The translations under genes and the position numbers were made by a program. A stretch of DNA of 64,000 nt, from contig JANXLU010000011.1 in the NCBI GenBank assembly GCA_025354985.1, positions 1-64,000 on the forward strand. The letters run 5' to 3'. Shown piece after piece: positions 1-8,173 of the stretch (position 1 is the stretch's first letter; the number at the start of each line of letters is the position of its first letter). The notes beneath the pieces were generated by a model that saw only the letters and a program-made list of their open reading frames with translations, had not been told where the DNA came from and ran no database searches. Source of the DNA: Chloroflexota bacterium. Its GTDB lineage: Bacteria > Chloroflexota > Anaerolineae > J036 > Brachytrichaceae.

Positions 1-555
1 GATGAGGCCTTTTTGCAAGTGGTGGATGCCAATATCAAGCAGGCTACTCAGCAGGCGCAGGGCGCTGATTTGATCAAGGCGCTCGGCGGCGTGCGTGAGA
101 TCGCCATGCAGATTATGGCCCAGCGTCAGCCTCCCGAAATGCAAATCATAAACAGCCTGTTGCAAGTCAAGTATCCCGATGAAACACGGGCCATGCTGGA
201 AGAGCTAAAGGAAATGACCGACGACCGCTTTCTCAAGGTAATGGGTCAAATGGCCGAGCAACTCGCTCAGCAGGATCGAACCGACCTGAGCGCCAAGCTG
301 ACTCAAATCATGATTCAGGCGCGCGAGATTCTGCCGAAATATACGCCCGAGCTGGAGGCTGCGCGTGTCAAGAAGCTGGAATCGCTGGAGGACGGAGTGG
401 ATGGGGCACCTGCCGGTTCCGGTGACGTTCCGGCGGCACCAGTCACCCCGGCGGCACCCGAGAAAAAGCGCTCGCGCTCGTCGGAAGGCATCTTGCTTGG
501 CGGCGGCGCACCACCGGCGCCACCCGCCGGAAAGATTGAAATCGCCCGGCGCTAA
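1..555 (+). CDS. C-terminal part of unidentified protein (possibly CpXC-type)
   Basis: The reading frame is open from base 1, so the true start lies upstream of the window and at least 184 residues are visible. The first ~115 residues are helical and charged, with phrases such as QPPEMQIINSLLQ and YPDETRAMLEELKE. The last ~60 residues are a low-complexity Ala/Pro/Gly tail with a KKRSRSS basic patch. The helical part resembles, from memory, the C-terminal region of CpXC-domain proteins of Chloroflexota, but the diagnostic Cys-rich N-terminus is outside the window, so this is only a suggestion. It converges with the MFS gene, and a GC-rich hairpin lies between them. Confidence 0.55.
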   Translation, partial: DEAFLQVVDANIKQATQQAQGADLIKALGGVREIAMQIMAQRQPPEMQIINSLLQVKYPDETRAMLEELKEMTDDRFLKVMGQMAEQLAQQDRTDLSAKLTQIMIQAREILPKYTPELEAARVKKLESLEDGVDGAPAGSGDVPAAPVTPAAPEKKRSRSSEGILLGGGAPPAPPAGKIEIARR

Positions 556-584
556 TTTGTCGTGACCGCGACGGCGCCACGCAA

Positions 585-615
585 CACCCGGCGGTGCGAA
601 TCGAGCCGCCGGGTG
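585..615. terminator. GC-rich hairpin between convergent genes
   Basis: CACCCGGCGG and CCGCCGGGTG form a perfect 10-bp stem with an 11-nt loop, 30 bases after the stop of the first gene and 17 bases beyond the end of the convergent MFS gene. There is no T-run on either side. It may act as a bidirectional, Rho-assisted or 3'-end-stabilising hairpin rather than a classical intrinsic terminator. Confidence 0.5.
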
Positions 616-632
616 CCGTGCGATGTGTACGT

Positions 633-1919
633 TTAGGTATCCCCTAAACGCTGCGTGCCAGCCTTCTCGGCCTCGTGATCCAAATCGAGTGCGCGAAGTT
701 TTGGGGCGAGAACGAAGGTGGCGGCCACCACAATCAGCGTGACAACGCCACCCCAAAATACGCTCGAAATGGTGCCAAGCAGGCGCGCCGCCACGCCACT
801 TTCAAACGCGCCTATTTCGTTGCTCGCCCCGATGAAGATCCAGCTGACCGCGGCAATCCTGCCACGCATGCGTTCCGGAGACATGATTCGGGTGATGGCA
901 AACCGCACCACCATGCTAATGCCATCGAGCAAGCCGCTTAGCGCCAGCGCCGCAAAGGAGATCCAAAAATTCGTTGATAGCGCGAACACAATCATGCTAA
1001 TGCCAAAACCAAACACCGCCATAACCAAAATCCGACCGGCATTCCTCCGCGGTGTTATGCGCGTGCTGACGAGCATAACGCCGAGCGCACCCACGCTTGG
1101 CGCTGCGCGCAACAGTCCAAGACCTTGCGGCCCTACGTTCAAAATATCGGCGGCAAATACCGGTAGCATCGCCATCGCTCCGCCAAACAGCACCGCAAAG
1201 AGATCAAGTGCCATCGAGCCAAGCAGTACTTGACTCCGTAGAACAAAATGCACCCCGGCAGCAACGCTTTGGCGAATACTTTCACCCTCCGGTGGCACCG
1301 GTATTGGCTTGGGCGCGATAAGCGATATGCACGCGAAGGTAAGCACCATGAGTGCCGTCATTAGCCAATACGTGTTGGTCACCCCGATAAGCGCATAGGC
1401 AAACCCGCCCACCGCCGGTCCGGCAATGCTGGCAACCTGCCAGCTGCTGCTTGTCCAAGAGTTGGCATTGACCGCTACGCTCATGGGTGTAATTTGCGCG
1501 TCAAAGGCGCTCATTGCCGGGCGCTGAAAGCCGCTGGATATGCCCAGCACAAACGTGATGGCATAAATACCCACCAGCGTCACGGTAAGGTCTTTGCTCA
1601 ATGACGCAATCGCGAGAAGGGCAAGCGCGACCACGCTAAAGGCGGTGGTGACCAAAATTACCTTGCGCCGATCCATCCGATCGGCATAGTAACCACCGAT
1701 CAGCGCCAAACCCAGAGCGGGGATGGCCTCGGCCAGACCAAGCCATCCAAGCGCCAGTGCATCATGTGTAAGCTCATATATTTGGTAGCCGACAACAATG
1801 GCAAGCATGTTTCGCGCAAATCCGCTAAACAATTGTGAGCAAAGCATTGCCCGAAATTCCGGGAACCTGAGGGCGGCGAATTGATCATGTCTGGACGCGA
1901 ATGTAGTTGTAGATTGCAT
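633..1919 (-). CDS. MFS transporter, EntS/MFS_3-like exporter
   Basis: Predicted 428-residue integral membrane protein of the major facilitator superfamily, with about 12 hydrophobic segments. The conserved loop between helices 2 and 3 reads GGYYADRMDRRKV, the typical MFS DRxxRR signature. The spacing and the FRAMLCSQLFSGFARNM start resemble the EntS-like subgroup, so it probably exports a small molecule by proton antiport, with unknown substrate. The frame is open 19 codons further upstream to 1976, but the ATG at 1919 places the conserved FPEFR segment at the usual position near the N-terminus. No Shine-Dalgarno sequence is clear at either start. It is transcribed alone, downstream of and parallel to thrC, and could be read from the same transcript (86-base gap). 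Confidence 0.8.
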   Translation of the reverse strand: MQSTTTFASRHDQFAALRFPEFRAMLCSQLFSGFARNMLAIVVGYQIYELTHDALALGWLGLAEAIPALGLALIGGYYADRMDRRKVILVTTAFSVVALALLAIASLSKDLTVTLVGIYAITFVLGISSGFQRPAMSAFDAQITPMSVAVNANSWTSSSWQVASIAGPAVGGFAYALIGVTNTYWLMTALMVLTFACISLIAPKPIPVPPEGESIRQSVAAGVHFVLRSQVLLGSMALDLFAVLFGGAMAMLPVFAADILNVGPQGLGLLRAAPSVGALGVMLVSTRITPRRNAGRILVMAVFGFGISMIVFALSTNFWISFAALALSGLLDGISMVVRFAITRIMSPERMRGRIAAVSWIFIGASNEIGAFESGVAARLLGTISSVFWGGVVTLIVVAATFVLAPKLRALDLDHEAEKAGTQRLGDT

Positions 1920-2005
1920 TTGGGAAGTGCCTATTTTCCCATTGATCGGCCTCGGCCCATGCGCATGCACCTGCAAACGCTCCCTGATGCAGCGGTCAAC
2001 CGTCG

Positions 2006-3274
2006 CTACCCAAAATTCGCCATGTCGTTAAGCGAATAAATATCGCGCGGCGGACTTGCTGCCTTTAGCGCCGACCGCGGATCCTTTAGCCCGTGTCCGG
2101 TCATTTGGAGCACCACTTGGTCCGTGTGGCGGATTGTGCCACTGTCAAGCGCATGCCGTAACCCCGTGAGTGCCGCCGCGCTGGATGGTTCAACAAAGAC
2201 GCCCGTTGAACGCGCAAGCAGCGCCATGTCGGATAGCAGCTCATCGTCCTGCGCCTCAATAAATATGCCGCCACTTGAACGAACCGCCCGCAATGCCGCC
2301 ACGGCATCTTCTGGGAAATCCACGCTTATCCCACTTGCAATGGTCGTGGACGCTGTGAGGATGGGTTTTTCATCACCACGCTTCCACGCGTCAAATAAAG
2401 AGGATGCCCGCGTCGCGGTAACGCCGATAAACCGTGGCACCTCTTCTATCCAACCAACGTGCTTAAGCTCTGCAAACCCTTTGTGCACGCCGCTGATGAT
2501 GTTTCCATCCCCTACGGGCACAACCACGACGTCGGGTGCTCGAAAGACGCCGTCCTCGCCAAGCTGTTCGGCTATTTCGAATCCCGCCGTTTTTTTGCCC
2601 TCGCGTGTATACGGGTTTACGCCTGTCGTGCGGTTGTACCAGCCAAATTGTTCGGCGGCCTCCCGTGCCAAACGCACACAATCGGCGTAGGTGCCACGAA
2701 CTCGGTATACGGTGGCGCCGTTAATAAGAATTTGTGCCAGCTTCCCCTCTGGTGTGTCCATGGGAACAAAGATCACCGCACGAATCGTCGTTCCCGCACA
2801 AAGTGTGGCGAGCGCGGCGGCGGCGTTACCTGTGCTCGCCACCACAATCGTACCAATCCCCAGTGCATTGGCTTGCGCAATCACCATGGCACTCGCGCGA
2901 TCCTTAAAGCTGCTGCTTGGCAGCATGCTGTCCGCCTTTAGCCAGAGCGCACGCACATTGAAGCGTGTTTCCAAGTCGTACGCGCGATAAAGCGGGGACC
3001 AACCAACATCACCCAACGGCGTGTGCCGTGCGGAGCTCGGTGGACTGCACGGAAGGAATGGCCCATAGTGCCAGAGTGATCGATCTCGGCTTGAGGTCAC
3101 CTCGATCGGTGAAATATCGCGGGAGATGCGATCGTAGTGATAACGTGCGTCGAGATTACCCCCGCAGTTTGGGCAGGTTGTGCACAATGCGGTTGGATTC
3201 ACTGCAGATTCGCACGTAAGACACACAAATGAGCAAAGGTAGTTGGCGGCGCGTGGGTTGATACTAGAGGCCAT
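2006..3274 (-). CDS. thrC: Threonine synthase
   Basis: A 422-residue PLP enzyme that converts O-phosphohomoserine to threonine in the cytoplasm. The N-terminus has a zinc-ribbon-like set C18xxC21...C34xxC37, as in the longer bacterial ThrC class. The PLP lysine sits in SSFKDRAS. ASTGNAAAALA supplies the Asn loop, and a Gly-rich phosphate-binding turn (VPVGDGN) follows. The start was placed at the ATG at 3274, because the longer open frame to 3508 runs into the divergent amidohydrolase gene and has no ThrC homology. A TAAAAT box ends 8 nt before this ATG. Only 27 bases separate it from the divergent gene. O-phosphohomoserine versus other PLP substrates cannot be decided from sequence alone, but the zinc ribbon favours ThrC. 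Confidence 0.85.
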   Translation of the reverse strand: MASSINPRAANYLCSFVCLTCESAVNPTALCTTCPNCGGNLDARYHYDRISRDISPIEVTSSRDRSLWHYGPFLPCSPPSSARHTPLGDVGWSPLYRAYDLETRFNVRALWLKADSMLPSSSFKDRASAMVIAQANALGIGTIVVASTGNAAAALATLCAGTTIRAVIFVPMDTPEGKLAQILINGATVYRVRGTYADCVRLAREAAEQFGWYNRTTGVNPYTREGKKTAGFEIAEQLGEDGVFRAPDVVVVPVGDGNIISGVHKGFAELKHVGWIEEVPRFIGVTATRASSLFDAWKRGDEKPILTASTTIASGISVDFPEDAVAALRAVRSSGGIFIEAQDDELLSDMALLARSTGVFVEPSSAAALTGLRHALDSGTIRHTDQVVLQMTGHGLKDPRSALKAASPPRDIYSLNDMANFG

Positions 3275-3282
3275 TGTCAGGA

Positions 3283-3288
3283 ATTTTA
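3283..3288 (-). promoter_or_regulatory. -10-like box for thrC, leaderless spacing
   Basis: On the minus strand TAAAAT is followed by 8 nt and then the thrC ATG at 3274. No Shine-Dalgarno sequence is present. It fits the leaderless pattern seen at many genes in this window. Confidence 0.45.
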
Positions 3289-3301
3289 CGTTTGGTCGAT
3301 C

Positions 3302-4357
3302 ATGAAAAGCAGCTCTATTATTGATACCGATATTCATCCCGTCGTGGATGCGCGACTCGTTGCGGAATACCTTCCGCAGCCCTGGCGGATGCGTTGGGAA
3401 AGCGGTAACGCAGGATCGAGTAGTCTGGGTTATTGGAATCCAAATGGAGTGCGTCGCTCGGATGCTGTCGCACCGGACGGCGTACCAATTGCGAGCGATC
3501 CATCCCACTTGTCAAAGCTCTTTTTTGACGTGGTGGGGTTGGAATATGGTGTGTTGCTGGCCGAGCCACACCAACCATTGCTTTCTCCTGAAATGGATTA
3601 TGCGGCTGCGGTTGCCGGCGCGATCAATGATGTCATCATTCGCCATTGGCTGCCGGTTGATGCGCGTTTCAAGGCGGCAATTCTGGTATCCCCAGTTGAT
3701 CCGTATTTGGCGGCAAAGGAAATCCGTCGGGTGGGTTCAAAACCTGGCGTCGTGCAAGTGTTGCTTCCAAGCGGCGCGCGCATTCCGTATGGTCAACGCT
3801 TCTATGATCCAATATATGAAGCGGCAAGCGAACTTGGTTTGCCTGTTTCGATTCATCCTGGGACGGAAGGGGCCGGTATAAGCGGTGCACCGACGAACGT
3901 AGGTTACCCGTCGAGCTATTTTGAATGGCACACGGGCTTGATCACGACCTATATTTCTCATCTTATTTCGCTGGTTACCGAGGGCACCTTTCAAAAGTTC
4001 CCATCACTAAAATTTGTGATGGTGGAGGGTGGTGTCAGTTGGCTTCCGCCGCTGTTGTGGAGATTTGACAAAAATTGGAAGGCGCTGCGCAGAACCACGC
4101 CCTGGCTGTCTCGTCCTCCGAGTGACATTGTGCGCGAGCACGTCCTGCTCACAACCCAGCCTATTGAAGAGCCCGCGAATGGCGAGGAGTTACAGCAAAT
4201 GCTCAAGATGTTTGATGCCGAGCACATGCTAATGTTTAGCAGCGATTATCCTCACTGGGATGGCGATACGCCCAGCTTCGCCGGTCGCCATTTTCATGGT
4301 GCGCTCCATTCCCGGGTGATGAGCGAAACCGCCCGAGCGCTGTATCGTCTCGCATGA
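3302..4357 (+). CDS. Amidohydrolase-2 family metal-dependent hydrolase
   Basis: A 351-residue TIM-barrel hydrolase or decarboxylase of the amidohydrolase-2 (ACMSD-like) group. It opens with DTDIHP, the metal-binding strand of the family. LPVSIHPG supplies the mid-barrel histidine, FVMVEGGVSWLPPLL is typical of the family, and FSSDYPHWDGD near the end carries the conserved active-site Asp. Cleavage of C-C or C-N bonds in an aromatic or cyclic acid is known for the family; the substrate here is not readable. The stop overlaps the start of the next gene by 4 bases (ATGA), a small Rieske protein, so the two are translationally coupled. This suggests a redox-linked catabolic step, which is an inference. 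Confidence 0.8.
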   Translation: MKSSSIIDTDIHPVVDARLVAEYLPQPWRMRWESGNAGSSSLGYWNPNGVRRSDAVAPDGVPIASDPSHLSKLFFDVVGLEYGVLLAEPHQPLLSPEMDYAAAVAGAINDVIIRHWLPVDARFKAAILVSPVDPYLAAKEIRRVGSKPGVVQVLLPSGARIPYGQRFYDPIYEAASELGLPVSIHPGTEGAGISGAPTNVGYPSSYFEWHTGLITTYISHLISLVTEGTFQKFPSLKFVMVEGGVSWLPPLLWRFDKNWKALRRTTPWLSRPPSDIVREHVLLTTQPIEEPANGEELQQMLKMFDAEHMLMFSSDYPHWDGDTPSFAGRHFHGALHSRVMSETARALYRLA

Positions 4358-4701
4358 TTATGGCACCCGTGTGTCCTGTCATGGAATTGCCGATTGGCGG
4401 TCGTGTCATTCGTGTGGTTGCCGGAAAGTCAATCGGATTGTTCAACGTTGGTGGAAGAATCGTTGCTATACAGAACATCTGCCCGCACGAATTGGCGCCA
4501 GTTTGTTTGGGCAAAGTCCAGGGAACGACAGCCCCAGGCGCGGTGGGGCAATGGACCTACCACCGGGACGGAGAGTTTCTAATTTGCCCGTGGCATGGAT
4601 GGGAGTTTGATTTGTTAACTGGGGACTGTCTGACGGATGCCCGTAAGCTAAAACACTTTGAAACAACGGTCATGGATGGATGGGTTCATGTGCTGATGTG
4701 A
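4354..4701 (+). CDS. Small Rieske [2Fe-2S] ferredoxin-like protein
   Basis: A 115-residue soluble protein made almost entirely of one Rieske domain. The ligands are C43-x-H45 and C78-x-x-H81, the latter in ICPWHGWEFD. This CPWHGWEF form is typical of oxygenase-type Rieske ferredoxins rather than bc1 Rieske proteins. The 32-residue stretch between the two ligand pairs is about twice the usual length and carries a Gly/Ala-rich insertion. There is no signal peptide or membrane anchor. It probably carries electrons for a partner enzyme; the overlapping upstream amidohydrolase is the obvious partner by context, but no oxygenase subunit is visible nearby. An alternative start is the second ATG, two codons later. 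Confidence 0.85.
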   Translation: MIMAPVCPVMELPIGGRVIRVVAGKSIGLFNVGGRIVAIQNICPHELAPVCLGKVQGTTAPGAVGQWTYHRDGEFLICPWHGWEFDLLTGDCLTDARKLKHFETTVMDGWVHVLM

Positions 4702-4717
4702 TGCTCCCGCCACGCTG

Positions 4718-4723
4718 TATCAT
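4718..4723 (+). promoter_or_regulatory. -10-like box before the SDR gene
   Basis: TATCAT is followed by 9 nt and the ATG at 4733, with no Shine-Dalgarno sequence between. It is a candidate internal promoter with near-leaderless spacing. Confidence 0.35.
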
Positions 4724-4732
4724 CGCCCCAAT

Positions 4733-5590
4733 ATGAGGTCGCAACCCGAACCCTATATCGTTGTAACCGGAGCAAATGGCAACATTGGCAAACACGTTGT
4801 CAATCACATCCGCTCAAAGGGTGCGCGTGTGCTTGCCGTGGATCGCACCATAGAACGACCCGTTCGTGACCAGTCACGCAATATAAACGTCGAAGATTTG
4901 GGCCAGGTATTTGACGTGTTGCATGGTGCGGATGCAGTCATTCATTTGGCGGCCATCCCACATCAGCGGTTGGTATCGGCGGCAACCATTGTGCAGACCA
5001 ATGTGATGAGCACGTGGAACGTGTTGGAGGCCGCGCATAAGCTGGGCACGGCGCGCGTAGTGATCGCGTCCAGCATCCAGGCCATAAGCACTGCGACACC
5101 GCGAACGCGCCAGTTCTACAAATACTTGCCAATTGATGAGGACTTGCCGCTGGATGCACAGGATGAATATAGCCTGAGCAAAGTGCTTGGCGAAAATATG
5201 GCCGACATGTTTGCGCGCCACTACAACATGTCGGTGGTTAGCCTGCGGTTTCCGTGGGTCGCGTCACCGGAATTGCTGGCCACAGGCCCGCGAAAAGGGG
5301 ATACGGCCGACCAGATTAGTGATGTCTGCTACCTGACACTTGCCGATACGTCCGAGCTCTGCTGGCTCGCAGCCACCGTGCCACTGGAAAAAGGAACGCA
5401 TTGGCCACTGTTTGCGGCTGCTGCGGATACCTATATCGATACGCCAACGCTCGATTTCGTTCGCCGCCGTTTTCCGGATGCCGAGCTACGTGGAGACCTC
5501 AGTGGTTTCACCTCACTTGTGTCCTCGGATCGCGCGGAAAAAGTCCTCGGGTTCCGCGCCCGTGACGGATTTCGCGCGACAGCTCGCTGA
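4733..5590 (+). CDS. NAD(P)-dependent epimerase/dehydratase (extended SDR)
   Basis: A 285-residue extended short-chain dehydrogenase. The N-terminal nucleotide-binding turn is VTGANGNIGKHV, followed by the acidic end of strand 2 (AVDR), HLAAIP after strand 4, and the YSLSK catalytic motif at about residue 142. Family members epimerise, dehydrate or reduce nucleotide sugars and related compounds; the substrate is not readable. It follows the Rieske gene with a 31-base gap, so it may be part of the same catabolic unit. A strong hairpin after the stop closes the unit. Confidence 0.8.
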   Translation: MRSQPEPYIVVTGANGNIGKHVVNHIRSKGARVLAVDRTIERPVRDQSRNINVEDLGQVFDVLHGADAVIHLAAIPHQRLVSAATIVQTNVMSTWNVLEAAHKLGTARVVIASSIQAISTATPRTRQFYKYLPIDEDLPLDAQDEYSLSKVLGENMADMFARHYNMSVVSLRFPWVASPELLATGPRKGDTADQISDVCYLTLADTSELCWLAATVPLEKGTHWPLFAAAADTYIDTPTLDFVRRRFPDAELRGDLSGFTSLVSSDRAEKVLGFRARDGFRATAR

Positions 5591-5644
5591 GCCTGCGGTG
5601 CTTGGAATTACCTGGAGTGCGGGACCAAAGTTTAGTGACCCTTT

Positions 5645-5680
5645 ACCAGGCTGCCTTCGGCTCCGCACAGGCAGCCTGGT
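5645..5680. terminator. 11-bp hairpin between convergent genes
   Basis: ACCAGGCTGCC and GGCAGCCTGGT form a perfect 11-bp stem with a 14-nt loop. It lies 54 bases after the SDR stop and 16 bases beyond the end of the convergent Rieske-like gene. There is no T-run, so it is probably a bidirectional end signal that is not purely intrinsic. Confidence 0.6.
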
Positions 5681-5696
5681 CGCTCCAGTCGAATAG

Positions 5697-6083
5697 TTAT
5701 CGAGGTTTCCCCGGGATTATTCGATCGTTATATACGCGTACGCTGGCCGCGCCAGCTATTGGCAGTGGAGCGCGCGACCCGGACCGAATCACTCGCCCCG
5801 TATTGTCCAAAAGATCAAGGTTATAGAAGTCAAGCGCGTAGGCTGCTGGACCGCCATGGTAATCACCATTCCTTTTATTGCGTTCGAAAAGAATCTGAGG
5901 ATTGTTGCCTGCTATTTCACCAATAGAGAACGTTGGGAAATCACGCGGTTTGGTTCTCGGCATTGCAAATAGTATCGATGCTCCGGCTGCGCCACCCATC
6001 AAGAGTGCCATGGATGCTATCCAGATATACGACAGATATTCGCGCCTAGTTACTGATATCACGACAAACTTGTTGTCGCTCAA
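5697..6083 (-). CDS. Rieske-type membrane protein lacking the [2Fe-2S] cluster segment
   Basis: A 128-residue protein with an N-terminal RREYLSYIWIASMALLMGG segment (about residues 13-31) continuing into a membrane helix to ~41. This is closely reminiscent of the anchor of bc1/b6f-type Rieske proteins. After SIGEIAG (53-59) the usual region with CTHLGC and CPCHGS is absent: the chain has no cysteine at all. It resumes at about residue 72 with NGDYHGGPAAYALDFYN and ends with APLPIAGAASVRV...IPGKPR, which match the post-cluster end of such proteins. The frame is intact, so the loss looks like a clean in-frame deletion. It cannot carry a Rieske cluster. The start is a TTG; other starts are possible. 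It may be a dying gene or a repurposed membrane subunit. Confidence 0.65.
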   Translation of the reverse strand: MSDNKFVVISVTRREYLSYIWIASMALLMGGAAGASILFAMPRTKPRDFPTFSIGEIAGNNPQILFERNKRNGDYHGGPAAYALDFYNLDLLDNTGRVIRSGSRAPLPIAGAASVRVYNDRIIPGKPR

Positions 6084-6147
6084 ATCGGATTCACCACAAG
6101 TACTATTTCCGCAAATTTTATAGTTTCTTCATCATGGAGGCCTACAT

Positions 6148-6153
6148 TAGAAT
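6148..6153 (+). promoter_or_regulatory. -10-like box, leaderless spacing to GTG
   Basis: TAGAAT is followed by exactly 6 nt and the GTG at 6160. This supports that GTG as the start of the kinase gene and a leaderless transcript. Confidence 0.5.
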
Positions 6154-6159
6154 TCTGAC

Positions 6160-7116
6160 GTGGAAGGTTCTTCTGGCTATTTATTGGGCATCGACGGTGG
6201 GCAAACAAGTGTGCGCTGCGTCGTGGCAACTCTGGATGGCACGGTTATCGGCAAAGGCGTGGCCGAAGGTCTTACACATCTGGCGGCAGTGGGCAGCGAA
6301 GAGCGATTTGTCAGAAATGTCAGCATGGCGGTGCGCAGAGCCTTTGTTGCTGCCGGATTTGCTGACATACAGCCTGTCGTCGCGGCTGGATTGGGGTTGA
6401 CTGGCGTCAGCGCTGGAACCCCCGAAGCCGACATGGTACGACGGCTGATGAACCGCATAGTCCATGCCAATGACCTTATCATTGAGAATGATGCGCACAC
6501 TGCTTTGCTAGGGGCATTTGCTGGCGCGCCGGGTGTCATCGCAATCAGCGGCACTGGCAGCATCGTCATGGGGTTGAACGACGCAGGTCAACGTGCGCGC
6601 GTTGGGGGGTGGGGCTGGTTGGTGGGTGATGAAGGCAGCGCCGTAGCAATCGGGCGAGCCGGTTTGCGCGCCGCACTCGCGGCCTGGGACCACAGCGGTC
6701 CACGTACGGCGCTCACTCCGCTTTTGCTGGCACATTTTTCAATAACGGACTTTGCGGATGTCAAGCGCCTGGTTCACTCAACGGAGTTTGGGTCCGCGGG
6801 CTTTGCCGCCCTGGCAGCGAGTGCGAGCGCAGCAAGTAAGCAAAACGACATGATCGCCCAAAGAATCATCCGCGAGGAAGCGATCGCACTTGCCGCCAAC
6901 GTTGTAGCGGTTGCGCGACGGCTGAATCTCATCCCGGCCCAAACACTGATATCGGTGCTCGGAGGCGCCTTTGAAAACGTGTTTAACCTGCGCGAGGAGT
7001 TCATACACGCACTTGCAATACTCGCGCCAGACGCGCGGGTGGTCGCGGCCGAAGGCACCGCCTTGGATGGTTCGCTGCAAATGGCGAAGCAACTTGCAGA
7101 GGCCGCACAATCATGA
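6160..7116 (+). CDS. BadF/BadG/BcrA/BcrD-type ATPase, amino-sugar kinase-like
   Basis: A 318-residue ASKHA-fold kinase. The phosphate-1 loop is LGIDGGQTSVRC, a second Asp region is IENDAHTALLGA, and the phosphate-2/adenosine loop is AISGTGSIVMG, followed by GGWGWLVGDEGSA. This last motif is characteristic of N-acetylglucosamine kinase and MurK-like members, so phosphorylation of GlcNAc or MurNAc is the likeliest role. The GTG start is favoured because a TAGAAT box ends 6 nt upstream; no ATG fits the conserved N-terminus. The stop overlaps the next gene by 4 bases (ATGA). The APH-type kinase and peptide-importer ATPases downstream suggest a cell-wall-fragment salvage unit, which is an inference from context. 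Confidence 0.8.
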   Translation: MEGSSGYLLGIDGGQTSVRCVVATLDGTVIGKGVAEGLTHLAAVGSEERFVRNVSMAVRRAFVAAGFADIQPVVAAGLGLTGVSAGTPEADMVRRLMNRIVHANDLIIENDAHTALLGAFAGAPGVIAISGTGSIVMGLNDAGQRARVGGWGWLVGDEGSAVAIGRAGLRAALAAWDHSGPRTALTPLLLAHFSITDFADVKRLVHSTEFGSAGFAALAASASAASKQNDMIAQRIIREEAIALAANVVAVARRLNLIPAQTLISVLGGAFENVFNLREEFIHALAILAPDARVVAAEGTALDGSLQMAKQLAEAAQS

Positions 7117-8105
7117 TGAAGTTGGATCTAATGCAGGCAGTTTTGTCTGAGAAGACGGCTGCCGGTGAAGTGCCATTTGTCAATCGCGTTCTAGACAACT
7201 GGGCGCATGAACCTGGCGGTGCGACGTTTGTTCGCGCCAGCGCGAACTTTGTTTTTTCATTCAAAGATGCCGGGCGCACGCGATTTCTCCGTTTGACGAA
7301 CGCCAACCAGCGCACTCTGGATCAGATTTTGGCGGAGGTGACGTACGTGAAATTCCTGCATTCCCGGGGACTGCACGTCGCACGCATCATATCGACAATC
7401 CGCGGCGAAGACTTGGTTACACTTAATGCGCCCTACGGCGATTTTTACGTCGTGGCCTTCGAAGGCCTGCGGGGCGGGCACCTTGGGGACTCTGTCCCAA
7501 ACCCAGTGCAGTTTGCACGCTGGGGCGCCGCGCTCGGCGCACTTCACAATGCGGCGTCCACCTGTGAGACGCAGGCCCCGTTGGTTCGGCCCACTTGGTC
7601 CCAGATCCTGGGTGAGATAGATGCCCAACTGCCTGCGTCTGAGGGTGCCGCGCGGACTGAGTGTCAGCGCCTGGCGGCTGACATGGCGAACTGGACGTCA
7701 AGTCGGGACAATTTCGGGTTGATCCACGGCGATTTTGAGCTTGACAACCTCTTATGGTCAGACAAGCGACCCGGCATGATTGATTTTGATGACTGCATGA
7801 TGCATTGGTTCTCGGCCGATATCGCGTTTTCAATCGGGCGCTGGCTCATACAAGAGCGGGGAGGGTTTGACACAACGGACGATGCTGCTATTGCATTTTT
7901 GACCGGTTACCGGACCCAGCGCGCCATTGAACCGGAGGATTTAGCGTGTATCCCGGTTCATTTGCGATTTCACAACCTTATGAAGTTTGCGCGTTTGCTT
8001 ACCGCGGTGACACCACCGGGCTCGACGGGTGAATTCGCATGGATGCCGGCTTTGCGCGAAAAGCTTGTCGTGGCGATGCAAGCCTGTTGCCAGAATTTTG
8101 CTTGA
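7113..8105 (+). CDS. APH/choline kinase-family phosphotransferase
   Basis: A 330-residue protein-kinase-like small-molecule kinase. The catalytic loop is GLIHGDFELDNLLW, followed by the metal-binding GMIDFDDCMMHW. Both are intact, so it should be active. The family includes aminoglycoside and homoserine kinases and the amino-sugar kinase AmgK; the residues visible do not separate these. Its 4-base overlap with the BadF-type sugar kinase gene argues for a sugar or amino-sugar substrate rather than antibiotic resistance. It is followed by two peptide ABC ATPase genes after a 68-base gap that holds its own -10-like box. Confidence 0.75.
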   Translation: MMKLDLMQAVLSEKTAAGEVPFVNRVLDNWAHEPGGATFVRASANFVFSFKDAGRTRFLRLTNANQRTLDQILAEVTYVKFLHSRGLHVARIISTIRGEDLVTLNAPYGDFYVVAFEGLRGGHLGDSVPNPVQFARWGAALGALHNAASTCETQAPLVRPTWSQILGEIDAQLPASEGAARTECQRLAADMANWTSSRDNFGLIHGDFELDNLLWSDKRPGMIDFDDCMMHWFSADIAFSIGRWLIQERGGFDTTDDAAIAFLTGYRTQRAIEPEDLACIPVHLRFHNLMKFARLLTAVTPPGSTGEFAWMPALREKLVVAMQACCQNFA

Positions 8106-8161
8106 TCAAGATGTATCTGGCCACTGGGACAAATTGATGAGTGCAAATTGAAAATACGCAT

Positions 8162-8167
8162 TAAAAT
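8162..8167 (+). promoter_or_regulatory. -10-like box for dppD-like gene, leaderless spacing
   Basis: TAAAAT is followed by 6 nt and the ATG at 8174. No Shine-Dalgarno sequence lies between. A TTG one codon earlier is a less likely start. Confidence 0.5.
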
Positions 8168-8173
8168 CATTTG

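Noticed and set aside
2459-2941. Plus-strand ORFs opposite thrC
   Set aside because: The minus-strand frame has intact PLP and zinc-ribbon motifs; the plus-strand products look random.
7423-7833. 136-residue minus-strand ORF opposite the APH-type kinase
   Set aside because: The plus-strand frame has complete kinase motifs; the antisense product is Arg/Ser/Pro-rich with no recognisable domain.
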